From SCBR16-9 sp964537975 (GTDB taxonomy: Bacteria > Hydrogenedentota > Hydrogenedentia > Hydrogenedentales > SCBR16-9): DNA of 64,000 bases. The notes beneath the pieces were generated by a model. It searched no databases and was not told where the DNA came from. It was given only the letters and a program-made list of their open reading frames with translations. A program made the position numbers and the translations under genes. Below, piece after piece: positions 44,727 to 53,396 of the stretch (positions within the stretch are counted from its first letter, which is position 1; each line of letters opens with the position of its first letter). Location: assembly GCA_964537975.1 (NCBI GenBank), contig CAZIDP010000004.1, positions 62,001-126,000 on the forward strand. The letters are read 5' to 3'.

Positions 44727-46013
44727 ATGAGCTGGATTCCTGCAACCGAGAATGATCAGGATACCATGCTGAAAACCATAGGCATTGAGTCTGTCGATGC
44801 CTTGTTTTCGGTTATTCCACCGCATCTGCGCATGCAGTCCTGGAACATGCCTGAAGGTCTCTCTGAAATGGGTGTGCGAAACCACCTGGAATCGCTGGCA
44901 AAACAAAATAATGTTGCCCCTGTATGTTTCCTGGGAGGCGGGTATTACGATCATTATATTCCGGCGGCGGTAGATGCCTTGTCCAGCCGCAGTGAATTTT
45001 ATACTGCCTACACGCCCTACCAACCCGAATGCGCGCAAGGTACGCTTCAGGCTATTTATGAATACCAGTCCGCGATATGTCGGTTGACAGGTATGGAATA
45101 TGCCAACGCATCTTTGTACGATGGGGGTACTGCCGTGTTTGAAGCGGCCACAATGGCTGTGCGTATCACACGAAGAAGACGAATTGTTGTTTCTCCGGGA
45201 CTGAACCCAACCTGGCGGCATATGCTTGCTACCCATACAGCCAATCTGGATGTGGAGCTTACCGAAGGGGAACAACCCGATGACGCGGCATGTGTAATTG
45301 TTTCTTTACCGACTTTTTCAGGCAGCCTGCGAGACTATACCCAATTGGCAGATCAATGCCATGCCGCGGGTGCGCTGTTGATTATCAGTTTTTACCCCAT
45401 CGCTTTGGGCTTGGTGAAAACACCGGGTGAAATGGGAGCTGATATAGCTGTTGGAGAAGGACAGTGCCTGGGGATGCCTCTGGGTTTTGGTGGACCTTAT
45501 CTTGGAATAATGGCGACCAGGAAGACCCATGTGCGCAAGATGCCCGGGCGCATTGCGGGGGAAACAGTCGACAACCAGGGCAGGCGTGGTTTTGTTTTGA
45601 CACTTCAGGCACGTGAGCAACATATACGGCGCGACAAAGCGATGTCCAACATCTGTTCAAACCAGGCCTTGTGCGCGTTGCGCGCGCTCCTCTATTTGAG
45701 CTTGATGGGCAAAGAAGGATTTAGTGAAGTAGCATCGGCTTGTCATGCAAAATCGGAATATCTTAAGTCAAAACTGGATTTTGCAATGGTTCTGAATGAT
45801 GGTCCAACCTTTAACGAATTTGTGGTTCGCTTACCCAAGGCCGCAGACGCTGTCGTTGAAAGCATGTTGAAGCGGGGCTATCTGGCGGGGTTGCCCTTGT
45901 CCGCAGTGGGCTATGGTGATGAATGTGATCTGTTGGTGGCCGTAACAGAAAAACGCTCACGCGATGAAATTGACGCATTTGTCACCGCGTTGGAGGAAGT
46001 AGCATGCAGTTGA
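44727..46013 (+). CDS. gcvPA: Glycine dehydrogenase (decarboxylating) subunit 1
   Basis: 428 residues, the split N-terminal half of the P protein. It has FLGGGYYDHYIPAAVDALSSRSEFYTAYTPYQPECAQGTLQAIYEYQ, NASLYDGGTAVFEAA and GLPLGFGGPYLG-type GMPLGFGGPYLG. It pairs with subunit 2 to decarboxylate glycine with PLP bound in the partner subunit. The next gene overlaps by 10 bases. Confidence 0.97.
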   Translation: MSWIPATENDQDTMLKTIGIESVDALFSVIPPHLRMQSWNMPEGLSEMGVRNHLESLAKQNNVAPVCFLGGGYYDHYIPAAVDALSSRSEFYTAYTPYQPECAQGTLQAIYEYQSAICRLTGMEYANASLYDGGTAVFEAATMAVRITRRRRIVVSPGLNPTWRHMLATHTANLDVELTEGEQPDDAACVIVSLPTFSGSLRDYTQLADQCHAAGALLIISFYPIALGLVKTPGEMGADIAVGEGQCLGMPLGFGGPYLGIMATRKTHVRKMPGRIAGETVDNQGRRGFVLTLQAREQHIRRDKAMSNICSNQALCALRALLYLSLMGKEGFSEVASACHAKSEYLKSKLDFAMVLNDGPTFNEFVVRLPKAADAVVESMLKRGYLAGLPLSAVGYGDECDLLVAVTEKRSRDEIDAFVTALEEVACS

Positions 46014-47443
46014 TATTTGAACGCTCTCAACCGAAGCGTCGTGCAGTGACATTGGATGCACTGGATGTACCCAATGCCGATTTGCCTGAGGAATTAAAAC
46101 GTAGTGCGCCAGCAGCACTGCCGGAAATCGCTGAAATAGATATTGTACGTCACTTCACGCGACTCTCCCAGCGCAACTTTGGTATTGATGACCATTTCTA
46201 CCCGTTGGGCTCCTGCACCATGAAATACAACCCGAAGATTGCAGAAGTCGTTGCAGCCTTACCCGGTTTCACGCAATTGCACCCACATCAATCAAGTACA
46301 GGTGCGTATGAAGACTCGGTGCAGGGCGCTTATGCACTGATACATGAATTGGAACGGGAACTCGCCGAAATTGCCGGTATGCAGGCTGCAAGTTTGCAAC
46401 CGATAGCAGGGGCACATGGCGAGTTGACCGGCACGCTGCTTATGGCAGCTTACCATCGGGACAGGGGCAATACGCATAAAGACACCATTATCGTGCCGGA
46501 CTCAGCACATGGTACCAACCCTGCCAGTGCAATAATGGCTGGATTCAAAGTGGTAGAAGTGCCTTCTGATAAAGATGGCATCATACACCTCGACAAATTT
46601 CGTGAGGTCTTGAGCAGTCGCGTTGCGGGTATCATGTTGACATGCCCCAATACACATGGCTTGTTTGAAAAGGAAATTCACCAGATAGCCGCCGCGGCAC
46701 ATGAAGTTGACGCGCTTCTGTATTATGATGGCGCCAATCTCAATGCAATCATTGGGCAGTGCCGACCCGGCGATCTCGGTTTTGATGTCATGCACTATAA
46801 TCTGCACAAGACCTTTGCCACGCCGCACGGCATGGGAGGTCCCGGTTGTGGTCCGGTTGGGGTAGGAAAACGCCTGTTGCCCTATTTGCCCGGCCCAAGG
46901 GTAGTAGAAAACGGTGGGCGTTATACCTTGCAGATGCCGGAGAAATCCATTGGGCGCATAGCCGCGTTCTTCGGAAATTTTCTCATAGCGGTGCGTGCGT
47001 ATGCCTATATGCGACATTATGGTGATGCTGGCCTGAAAGAAGTAAGTCGAAACGCGGTATTAAATGCAAACTACATTTATGCCCGTTTAAAGGATACTTA
47101 CAAACCTGCATTTCAAGGTACCTTCATGCACGAGTGCGTGTTTACAGCGCTACCTCAGGCAGCAAAGGGGATCAAAGCGATGGACATTGCCAAAGCGTTG
47201 ATTGACCGAGGTTTCCATCCTCCAACCGTTTACTTCCCGCTTACTGTAAAAGAATGTATGATGATTGAGCCTACCGAAACTGAGTCTAAAGAAACACTGG
47301 ACACTTTTTGTGATGCCATGCTGGAGATAGCAAAACAAATTGACGAAGCTCCTGACACTATATTGGCTGCACCATCGACCACGCCCATAGGCAGACTGGA
47401 TGAAGTCAAAGCTGCCAGGGACTTGAACTGCGCCTGTTTATGA
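46004..47443 (+). CDS. gcvPB: Glycine dehydrogenase (decarboxylating) subunit 2
   Basis: 479 residues, the PLP-binding half. Motifs PLGSCTMKYNPK, QSSTGAYEDSVQGAY, DSAHGTNPASA, YYDGANLNAI and NLHKTFATPHGMGGPG with the PLP lysine K269. GGAGG lies 7 bases before the ATG inside gcvPA. With GcvPA and GcvH it handles glycine decarboxylation; no gcvT is in the window. Confidence 0.97.
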   Translation: MQLIFERSQPKRRAVTLDALDVPNADLPEELKRSAPAALPEIAEIDIVRHFTRLSQRNFGIDDHFYPLGSCTMKYNPKIAEVVAALPGFTQLHPHQSSTGAYEDSVQGAYALIHELERELAEIAGMQAASLQPIAGAHGELTGTLLMAAYHRDRGNTHKDTIIVPDSAHGTNPASAIMAGFKVVEVPSDKDGIIHLDKFREVLSSRVAGIMLTCPNTHGLFEKEIHQIAAAAHEVDALLYYDGANLNAIIGQCRPGDLGFDVMHYNLHKTFATPHGMGGPGCGPVGVGKRLLPYLPGPRVVENGGRYTLQMPEKSIGRIAAFFGNFLIAVRAYAYMRHYGDAGLKEVSRNAVLNANYIYARLKDTYKPAFQGTFMHECVFTALPQAAKGIKAMDIAKALIDRGFHPPTVYFPLTVKECMMIEPTETESKETLDTFCDAMLEIAKQIDEAPDTILAAPSTTPIGRLDEVKAARDLNCACL

Positions 47444-48174
47444 TGCGCTTGCTGGATATCAGTTTTGACGCTCCTGAAATGAATCTGGCCCTGGACGAAG
47501 TGTTGTTGGACAGTGCAGACCATGAACAAAATCCGGTTAGTACGCTACGCTTCTGGGAAAGTCCCGTACCCTTCATTGTCCTGGGTACCGGCCAAGTACT
47601 TGCACAAGAAGTCTATATGGAGCATTGTGAACAGGACGGCATGCCAATCCGAAGACGCTGTTCCGCTGGGGGATGTGTATTGCAAGGCCCCGGTAGCTTG
47701 AATTATTCATTGGCCCTGGTTTGTGATGAGTATCCGGAAGTGCGGCAACTGCGGGCATCGTATTGCTATATTCTTCATAAATTATCAGACGCTTTCATGG
47801 AATTTGGCCTGGAAGTCCAGCACCTGGGCATATCAGATATGGTCTTTGGAGCGAAGAAAGTCTCGGGTAATGCCCAAAGACGAAGACGCCGCGCAATTCT
47901 CCACCATGGAACCTTGCTATACCAAGTCGATTACCACGCAATGACACGGTATCTGCGTGAACCGGCAGACCGACCAGAATACCGCGGATGTAGAACACAT
48001 CAAGATTTTGTCACAGAATTGCCACTTGATGAAATTAAGCTGCGAAAGGTAGTTCAAAGCGCCTTTTCAGTAGACACAATCATGGCATCCCCCCCCACTC
48101 CATCTGAAATAAATGCAGCAGAACAGCTTGCTGTTGAGAAGTACGCATCATTGGACTGGATACATAGACGCTGA
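47440..48174 (+). CDS. Lipoate-protein ligase/octanoyltransferase family protein
   Basis: 244 residues. The biotin/lipoate ligase fold shows MNLALDEVLLDSA, LGTGQVLAQE, RRCSAGGCVLQGPGSLNYSL and FGAKKVSGNAQRRRRRAILHHGTLLYQVD, where the lysine before SGNAQ is the usual catalytic position. The ATGA overlap with gcvPB supports a role in lipoylating GcvH. It is shorter than E. coli LplA (about 340), lacking the C-terminal domain, so a LplA-A-like, LipM-like or LplJ-like activity remains open. Confidence 0.85.
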   Translation: MMRLLDISFDAPEMNLALDEVLLDSADHEQNPVSTLRFWESPVPFIVLGTGQVLAQEVYMEHCEQDGMPIRRRCSAGGCVLQGPGSLNYSLALVCDEYPEVRQLRASYCYILHKLSDAFMEFGLEVQHLGISDMVFGAKKVSGNAQRRRRRAILHHGTLLYQVDYHAMTRYLREPADRPEYRGCRTHQDFVTELPLDEIKLRKVVQSAFSVDTIMASPPTPSEINAAEQLAVEKYASLDWIHRR

Positions 48175-48348
48175 TCTTTGTTAACCTGTAGTCCTCAGGT
48201 TCATATACTAAGTGCACCGTATGCATACTGCCGCTGGAAGTACTGTTTGTGTTATGATCAGCGGTCGTAATACTGACATAAATACGAAATGCCAAACAAG
48301 TGGAATCTTTAGAAGTTCGCACGATTCCACACTAAATGGGAGTAGACA

Positions 48349-50520
48349 GTGCGTCACGTCCTGCTGGTAGCTGCCTGGTTTATTATTCTCACCGGAATTG
48401 TTTCATATCTGTTTCCCAATCAGATGCAACGCTGGTCTAGTAACTTGGCGCATATTGTAGGTGCTGGACCTGAACCTATAACGTTGGCTATAGGTGAAAC
48501 AACGGGATACACCAGAACTCTTGCAGAATCCCTTGCTGGGCATCTGGAGCAAACTGGCCATCAGGTGACATTGATTGAGGCAGAAAATGAAACTGCTGCA
48601 GGCACATTACTGTTGGAAGGCAACACCAGCCTCGCATTTTTGTCTGGAACCAGCGTACCCGAATCCGGAGTCCTGCAACTGGCACAATTCGAACGGGCGT
48701 ATGTGCATGTTGTTATTCCAATGGACATGGCAGCAGAATCTTTAGCAGATGTTATTGAATTAAATATCGGTGTTGCAGGTATGTTTTCTGACGGGGATGC
48801 GATTTTTGCGGCCATGACACGTGAATTGGGATTTGGTGGCAGCACACCCAACACAAATATTAGAAAATTGCATCCTGGCGAAATGGCATCGGCATTACGC
48901 CAGGGACAAGTCGACGTTGTGGTCGCTATTCTACCGCTAATGTCACCCGAAATAAATCTACTGCTGGGTACTGGATATTACCGGCTGTTGCCGGTTCCAG
49001 AAGCTACCGCATTCAGTTACCGCATACCGGGAGTGGAAAAAGATATCATTCCAGACAGCCTGTATGGGCCGGGACGACAGATACCTCCCAAGTCTACGAC
49101 ACCTTTTACCACTGCCGTAGTTCCACTTTACTTGATGACCCATCCTGGAACAGATAACGCAACTTTGATGCCTTTGTTGAATGCATTCATGAAACCGGAT
49201 TGGCAGGCTTCACATGGCAGTGTTGGCTTTGCGAGGATGTCCAACAACGGAATTCCAATTCATCCACTGGTTCAAAGTGGTGAATTTTCGGCAGGCATAC
49301 CAACACAACAATGGTCAGCGCCCTGGCTTATCCTGATGTTGGTAGCGCTGTTGATAATTGTGTGGCAATATTATGCGGAATACCAAACAAAACAACGCAA
49401 GGCACTCGCAACACAGGTTCGCGCCATTATTGAGTCAGGTGATATCAATTTGGGTGAAGAAGGGCCTGGCTTGCTGGTTGAATTGGCCCGACAAATGATG
49501 GATGGCCAGAATCGGGCCATGCAGCATTGGCTGAGTGGACGTTACGGTACACAACAAATGCAACTGCTGATGTCTTTATACCTGGGACGCAGCTTGCAAT
49601 TAATCGCCCGTTATAACATGATGCCAAAAGACGTGTCCGGCAATGTTCATCCACAACGGCGCCCCTGGCAAGCACCAGAAAAATCTGGTGATATTGTGTC
49701 ATTGCAATTACTTGACGCGAAACGAGACGATGTTCCTGTTATCGATACGCCACGCGTTTCCAACAAAGCATCGTCTGGTCGACAGACAGTTCAAAATACA
49801 TCACATGCTGATCAGCACATTAAAGTACAGGCGGATGATGACTCATCTGAAAAGCCCATTGCTAAGAACAAGGCAGTGTCGCAGCCACCATTGAATCCAT
49901 CGTTGAATCCATCAAAAAAAGTACCAAGCATCAGCAATCAGAATAAGTCTGAGATACGTGGGGAAGACATCACCCATGAGGTGTTGCCATCTGATTATAG
50001 TGGAGACATCATCGCAGTACGGAAAAGACCACGGCCCAATACAATTCAAGAACAACAACTACCTGAAGAAACCCAAAAAACAGCACCTCAGCAAGCAACA
50101 TCTGATAAAAAACCTGATCAAATTCGTAATGTGGAAACCGCACAAACAGTAACCACAGCGCAGACTTCTACAAAAAAAATGCCGGTTGAAAATAAGGTAA
50201 TAGCTGTACCAACAGATACCACCGTCAATCCAGAAAATATAGATCAAAAACAGACCACAGCGCGTGAGCAAGTTGCACCGAAGAATGCCTCTTTGCCACA
50301 AAATAATCCAGCCCGCAAGCGTCGGAAAAAACGCCGTTTTAATAAAGAAGAGGTGAAGAACAACGTTGAAGGTCAGCAACAAAGACCGCCTGAAGAAAAC
50401 ATCCCGAACCCGGCAAAGCCAAACCAGGAAAAAAACAACCATTCAGTTACGAATTCAGATATGAAGGAACCTGATAAAAAGTCAACTGATTCTACAAATG
50501 ATCAAATGATGTTGTTTTAA
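48349..50520 (+). CDS. TAXI-type TRAP solute-binding domain fused to a membrane anchor and long disordered tail
   Basis: 723 residues from a GTG with GGGAG 6 bases upstream. A first membrane segment (3-19) precedes a TAXI/NMT1-type periplasmic binding domain (about 40-315: IAIGETTGYTRTLAESLAGHL-like start, VAGMFSDGDAIFAAM, HPGEMASALRQGQVDVVV, STTPFTTAVVPLYLMTHPG). A second membrane segment follows (325-343). A cytoplasmic helical region (about 350-430) leads to a 290-residue polar, repeat-poor tail rich in Gln, Pro, Lys and Asn with a basic patch (RKRRKKRRFNK). Classical TAXI receptors are free or lipid-anchored and pair with TRAP permeases, which are absent here. A sensor role is inferred. 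Confidence 0.8.
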   Translation: MRHVLLVAAWFIILTGIVSYLFPNQMQRWSSNLAHIVGAGPEPITLAIGETTGYTRTLAESLAGHLEQTGHQVTLIEAENETAAGTLLLEGNTSLAFLSGTSVPESGVLQLAQFERAYVHVVIPMDMAAESLADVIELNIGVAGMFSDGDAIFAAMTRELGFGGSTPNTNIRKLHPGEMASALRQGQVDVVVAILPLMSPEINLLLGTGYYRLLPVPEATAFSYRIPGVEKDIIPDSLYGPGRQIPPKSTTPFTTAVVPLYLMTHPGTDNATLMPLLNAFMKPDWQASHGSVGFARMSNNGIPIHPLVQSGEFSAGIPTQQWSAPWLILMLVALLIIVWQYYAEYQTKQRKALATQVRAIIESGDINLGEEGPGLLVELARQMMDGQNRAMQHWLSGRYGTQQMQLLMSLYLGRSLQLIARYNMMPKDVSGNVHPQRRPWQAPEKSGDIVSLQLLDAKRDDVPVIDTPRVSNKASSGRQTVQNTSHADQHIKVQADDDSSEKPIAKNKAVSQPPLNPSLNPSKKVPSISNQNKSEIRGEDITHEVLPSDYSGDIIAVRKRPRPNTIQEQQLPEETQKTAPQQATSDKKPDQIRNVETAQTVTTAQTSTKKMPVENKVIAVPTDTTVNPENIDQKQTTAREQVAPKNASLPQNNPARKRRKKRRFNKEEVKNNVEGQQQRPPEENIPNPAKPNQEKNNHSVTNSDMKEPDKKSTDSTNDQMMLF

Positions 50521-50590
50521 TAGTGATTTACACCTGGGTATCACCGTAATCCCAATTATTCAGAATTAAAAATGCTGGGCCAGTATAATT

Positions 50591-50622
50591 TTGTATCGAT
50601 ACAATAGTAATACTCTTACTAT
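50591..50622. repeat. Adjacent inverted repeats between convergent genes
   Basis: TTGTATCGATACAA (50591-50604) is a perfect palindrome and is followed directly by ATAGTAA-TACTC-TTACTAT (50604-50622). They lie between the TAXI-fusion gene and the minus-strand arrestin-like operon and may act as terminator or protein site. Confidence 0.35.
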
Positions 50623-50631
50623 GACACCTTA

Positions 50632-51027
50632 TTATTCTGACATGATCATATCTTTTTTAATATCGCCTACACTGCCCAAAGTTACCTGTTCAACCCAGGG
50701 CGACACCATAAGGTCAAGTCGGCTTGATAGTTTGCCTTTGTCAAGCAACAATTCCAATGCCCAACATAACGTGATGAGTTTACCTTGAAAACTGTAAGGA
50801 CCATTTGGAAGTGTAAACCGGAACGAATCCTCCACTATAGGCATCATGCGTTGTATGGATTGTTCTGCAATAATTCCGACGTCCGTAGTTCCCTTCCCTT
50901 CGGTATACCAGAACAGTCGCAGAACAGCATCACGTGGAGCCTGAGACAAATCCCAACGCACCGAACCGTTTATCTCTTGTCCTGGTACCAATTCTAACGG
51001 TGGTTGATTCAATATAATCTCCAGCAT
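50632..51027 (-). CDS. Soluble arrestin-like domain protein
   Basis: 131 residues; GGAG 9 bases before the ATG. It is mostly beta: LEIILNQPPLELVPGQEINGSVRWDL, AVLRLFWYTEGKG, FRFTLPNGPYSFQGKLITLCWALELLLD, ending LMVSPW. The strand pattern (a PG-Q-I-x-G turn, then a P-x-SF-x-G-x-LI-x-LxWxLE segment) resembles bacterial arrestin-like/Spo0M-type sandwiches and the C-terminal halves of the two genes upstream. No signal peptide or membrane segment. Last gene of a three-gene minus-strand operon. The function is unknown. Confidence 0.7.
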   Translation of the reverse strand: MLEIILNQPPLELVPGQEINGSVRWDLSQAPRDAVLRLFWYTEGKGTTDVGIIAEQSIQRMMPIVEDSFRFTLPNGPYSFQGKLITLCWALELLLDKGKLSSRLDLMVSPWVEQVTLGSVGDIKKDMIMSE

Positions 51028-51046
51028 ACAATAATACTCCTTTTTA

Positions 51047-51817
51047 TTAAATCATCGGGCCTGGAGCTACTTGAATGGTATAGTCATTCTTTAAATCAGG
51101 CCAATAAGAAGCAGCCCATTCCACATGTATTTCCCATAATATTTCCTGATTTTTTGTTTTAAACGACATCGGCACGAAATCAGGGAAATTCAGTTGCATT
51201 GCTCCTGGCGAAATTTCTTCGGGACAGGTTGTCTCCAGCAGAAGTTCTTCAAAAAATTGGTTTTCAAGCTTGTAGTTCAAGTTAAAACTTTTATCATGCT
51301 TAATCTTCTCAAAGCCACGCAAGATCAACTTTAACTTGGTGACATTTTCCTGTCGACGAGGAAACCACCATTCAAGGTTTAGCGGACTTCCGGGCACAGG
51401 GTGTCCAGGTGTCAATCTCAAACAAGGGCGAGGTTTAAGCAACCCCAGAAGGACATAGGTAAAATACGCGGCCAGCAAAGCCAGCAAAATCAAGATAAGT
51501 GGCAACAATGACCAAAAATTCAAAATCACAAATCCCAGTGAAGCCAGTCCATACCCCAACAGCTGCCAAATCATCGTATTATATTCCAGAAAGCGCCACA
51601 GTGTTCGTTGGGGGTACAACTCCAGTGCTTCCATATAGAACTCCGGTGTTGCGTCACGAAGGTACTGACCACGATAGGATACTGTATGGGTACCTTTTTT
51701 TCTGCTTCGTCTCCGCATGATTAAATATATTGTGGGTGCGGTTACAAACAACAAGAGCGAGCCTGTAAGAATAAAAAGACTCAATGGTTCCAACACATCC
51801 AAGATGTAAATTTTCAC
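51047..51817 (-). CDS. Membrane protein with C-terminal arrestin-like domain
   Basis: 256 residues from a GTG at 51817; the ribosome-binding site is weak. Membrane segments at about 13-35 and, after a basic loop, two more at about 83-127. The C-terminal 130 residues form a beta domain: CLRLTPGHPVPGSPLNLEWWFPRRQENVTKLKLILRG, FFEELLLETTCPEEISPGAMQLNFP, SFKTKNQEILWEIHVEW, WPDLKNDYTIQVAPGP. This domain aligns by eye with the end of the next gene upstream (PG...L.W.F.R, LK..L.G, SFK..N..I.W, WPD..D..IQV.P). Confidence 0.75.
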   Translation of the reverse strand: MKIYILDVLEPLSLFILTGSLLLFVTAPTIYLIMRRRSRKKGTHTVSYRGQYLRDATPEFYMEALELYPQRTLWRFLEYNTMIWQLLGYGLASLGFVILNFWSLLPLILILLALLAAYFTYVLLGLLKPRPCLRLTPGHPVPGSPLNLEWWFPRRQENVTKLKLILRGFEKIKHDKSFNLNYKLENQFFEELLLETTCPEEISPGAMQLNFPDFVPMSFKTKNQEILWEIHVEWAASYWPDLKNDYTIQVAPGPMI

Positions 51818-51890
51818 TATTTAATTCCGTACTATTTTATATTTCGAGTACCTGATTAATACTTTTTCATGTGCATCATCATTTGTAAAT

Positions 51891-53108
51891 TTATGATTCA
51901 GCCATCGAAATATCCGTGTTTTCTTTCATTGGGATAACCTGAATTTCAAAATCGTCAATAATGTCCGGCCAGAATGCTATTTCACCATGAAACCGCAATG
52001 TCCATTTGATTACATTATTGGGCGCCTTAAATGAATGCATAGTATATTCAGGGATGACCACCTGAATCATACCACGCACCATTTCTGTGCGTTGCGCTGT
52101 GTCTAATATCAAAATCTTTTCAAACTCATTATTGCTGGTTGATGTCTTGGTACCTTGGCGATAGGTGGCAGACTCAGTACCGATGAGATAGATTTTAAGA
52201 TTTCGGATTCGCTCCACACTGCGATCAAATCGCCAAAATAATTCTGCTGCCTGGCCCAGCGGTATTGTACCTGGGGTAAGTGTAAGATGGGGGTGTGGAT
52301 TAAACAAAGTAAGAAACTGATATATGCAAAATCCAACAACACCCAAACCAATAAGAACAAAAGGAAGCAGAAAAAATGCAGAAAAAACACTTGATATACC
52401 ACCTGAAGAAAAAATACCCCACGCAATAGCGCTTATTATGCCATTCCAAATAGCAGTGAAAATCAACAGAATAATAAATGTAGTCAGGCGTCCCTGGACT
52501 GGGTGCAATTCAATAGTACTGTTGCTCTCCAAGGGCAAGGCATCGGTGAAGGTACCTTTATGAGACAAGGCATTTCCTTTAATGTTGATTAATCCGAAAA
52601 CTATCACCAGGACACCGGCACCAGTAAAAATTAATCCGAACAGACCAATTAAATACCCCAATCGAAACTCACGCAGTAGAATGGCTTCTGCAGGATTATC
52701 CGGGTTGACATAACACGTAGCACTACTGCCCGGCGGATATTGAGCTACGACATCGGCTTTGGCGCTCCTGCCAGACGAGGAACCGGAAGTAAAATCAACT
52801 TGATCGGAAATATAGTCTTGCTCATGTGGGCCTGTGAGATACGTATACTGATAAGTAATTGCAATGCTGTACGTTGTGCTGTCGCTGCCACGATGCTCCC
52901 GGACTTCACTTTTTACGATCATGCACGGAATGGCTTCCCATCCTTGCGCAATCCACCATTTATGCATCGGGAGTCCGGTCAAGCCTATAAATATACCGAG
53001 ACCAACAACAATAAAAATGCTGGCGAAGAGCACCAAACCAAGTCCTGTAAATTTAGTTGGCACTTTATTTCGTGTTGAAATGGCTTTTTTTTTATGCATC
53101 GTAAACAA
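51891..53108 (-). CDS. DUF3592 membrane protein with C-terminal arrestin-like domain
   Basis: 405 residues from a TTG at 53108 (GAGGAA 10 bases upstream); an ATG at 53099 is the alternative. One membrane segment (24-46) is followed by a DUF3592 domain (WEAIPCMIVKSEVREHRG, TTYSIAITYQYTYLTGPHEQDYISDQV, CYVNPDNPAEAILL). Further segments lie at about 148-172, 207-232 and 240-267. The C-terminus (275-395) repeats the beta domain of the neighbour: LTLTPGTIPLGQAAELFWRFDRSVERIRNLKIYLIG, FEKILILDT, SFKAPNNVIKWTLRFHGEIAFWPDIIDDFEIQVIP. First gene of the three-gene operon. Confidence 0.8.
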   Translation of the reverse strand: MFTMHKKKAISTRNKVPTKFTGLGLVLFASIFIVVGLGIFIGLTGLPMHKWWIAQGWEAIPCMIVKSEVREHRGSDSTTYSIAITYQYTYLTGPHEQDYISDQVDFTSGSSSGRSAKADVVAQYPPGSSATCYVNPDNPAEAILLREFRLGYLIGLFGLIFTGAGVLVIVFGLINIKGNALSHKGTFTDALPLESNSTIELHPVQGRLTTFIILLIFTAIWNGIISAIAWGIFSSGGISSVFSAFFLLPFVLIGLGVVGFCIYQFLTLFNPHPHLTLTPGTIPLGQAAELFWRFDRSVERIRNLKIYLIGTESATYRQGTKTSTSNNEFEKILILDTAQRTEMVRGMIQVVIPEYTMHSFKAPNNVIKWTLRFHGEIAFWPDIIDDFEIQVIPMKENTDISMAES

Positions 53109-53396
53109 CGGTCATTATTTCCTCAACGGTTGTTGTCTTATATCCAGCTAAAATATTTGTCAACCTTATTGTTGTTGGCGACATTATTGACACAATCGTA
53201 TCCTGCTTCATTGTCAACTATATTAAACCGCCAAAATTGAATAAGGCAAAATTTAACAATCCGGTTTGTTGGGCTGATATTGGCATTTATGTTAAGCTTA
53301 CCTCAACAAACAGGGTTGGTATGTTACCTTGGGATACATCAAAACAAAACGCCGGATGTCAGGAAATACATTCCGGTGACAGCATGAGGATTCGGA

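Noticed and set aside
48183..48201. Hairpin AACCTG-TAGTCCT-CAGGTT after the lipoate-ligase gene as a terminator
   Set aside because: Only 6 bp and no T tract follows; not strong enough to list as a terminator.
53240..53396. Sigma-54-like element near 53180 upstream of the SurA/PpiC gene
   Set aside because: The -12 element reads TTGAC instead of TTGC, so the essential GC is missing.
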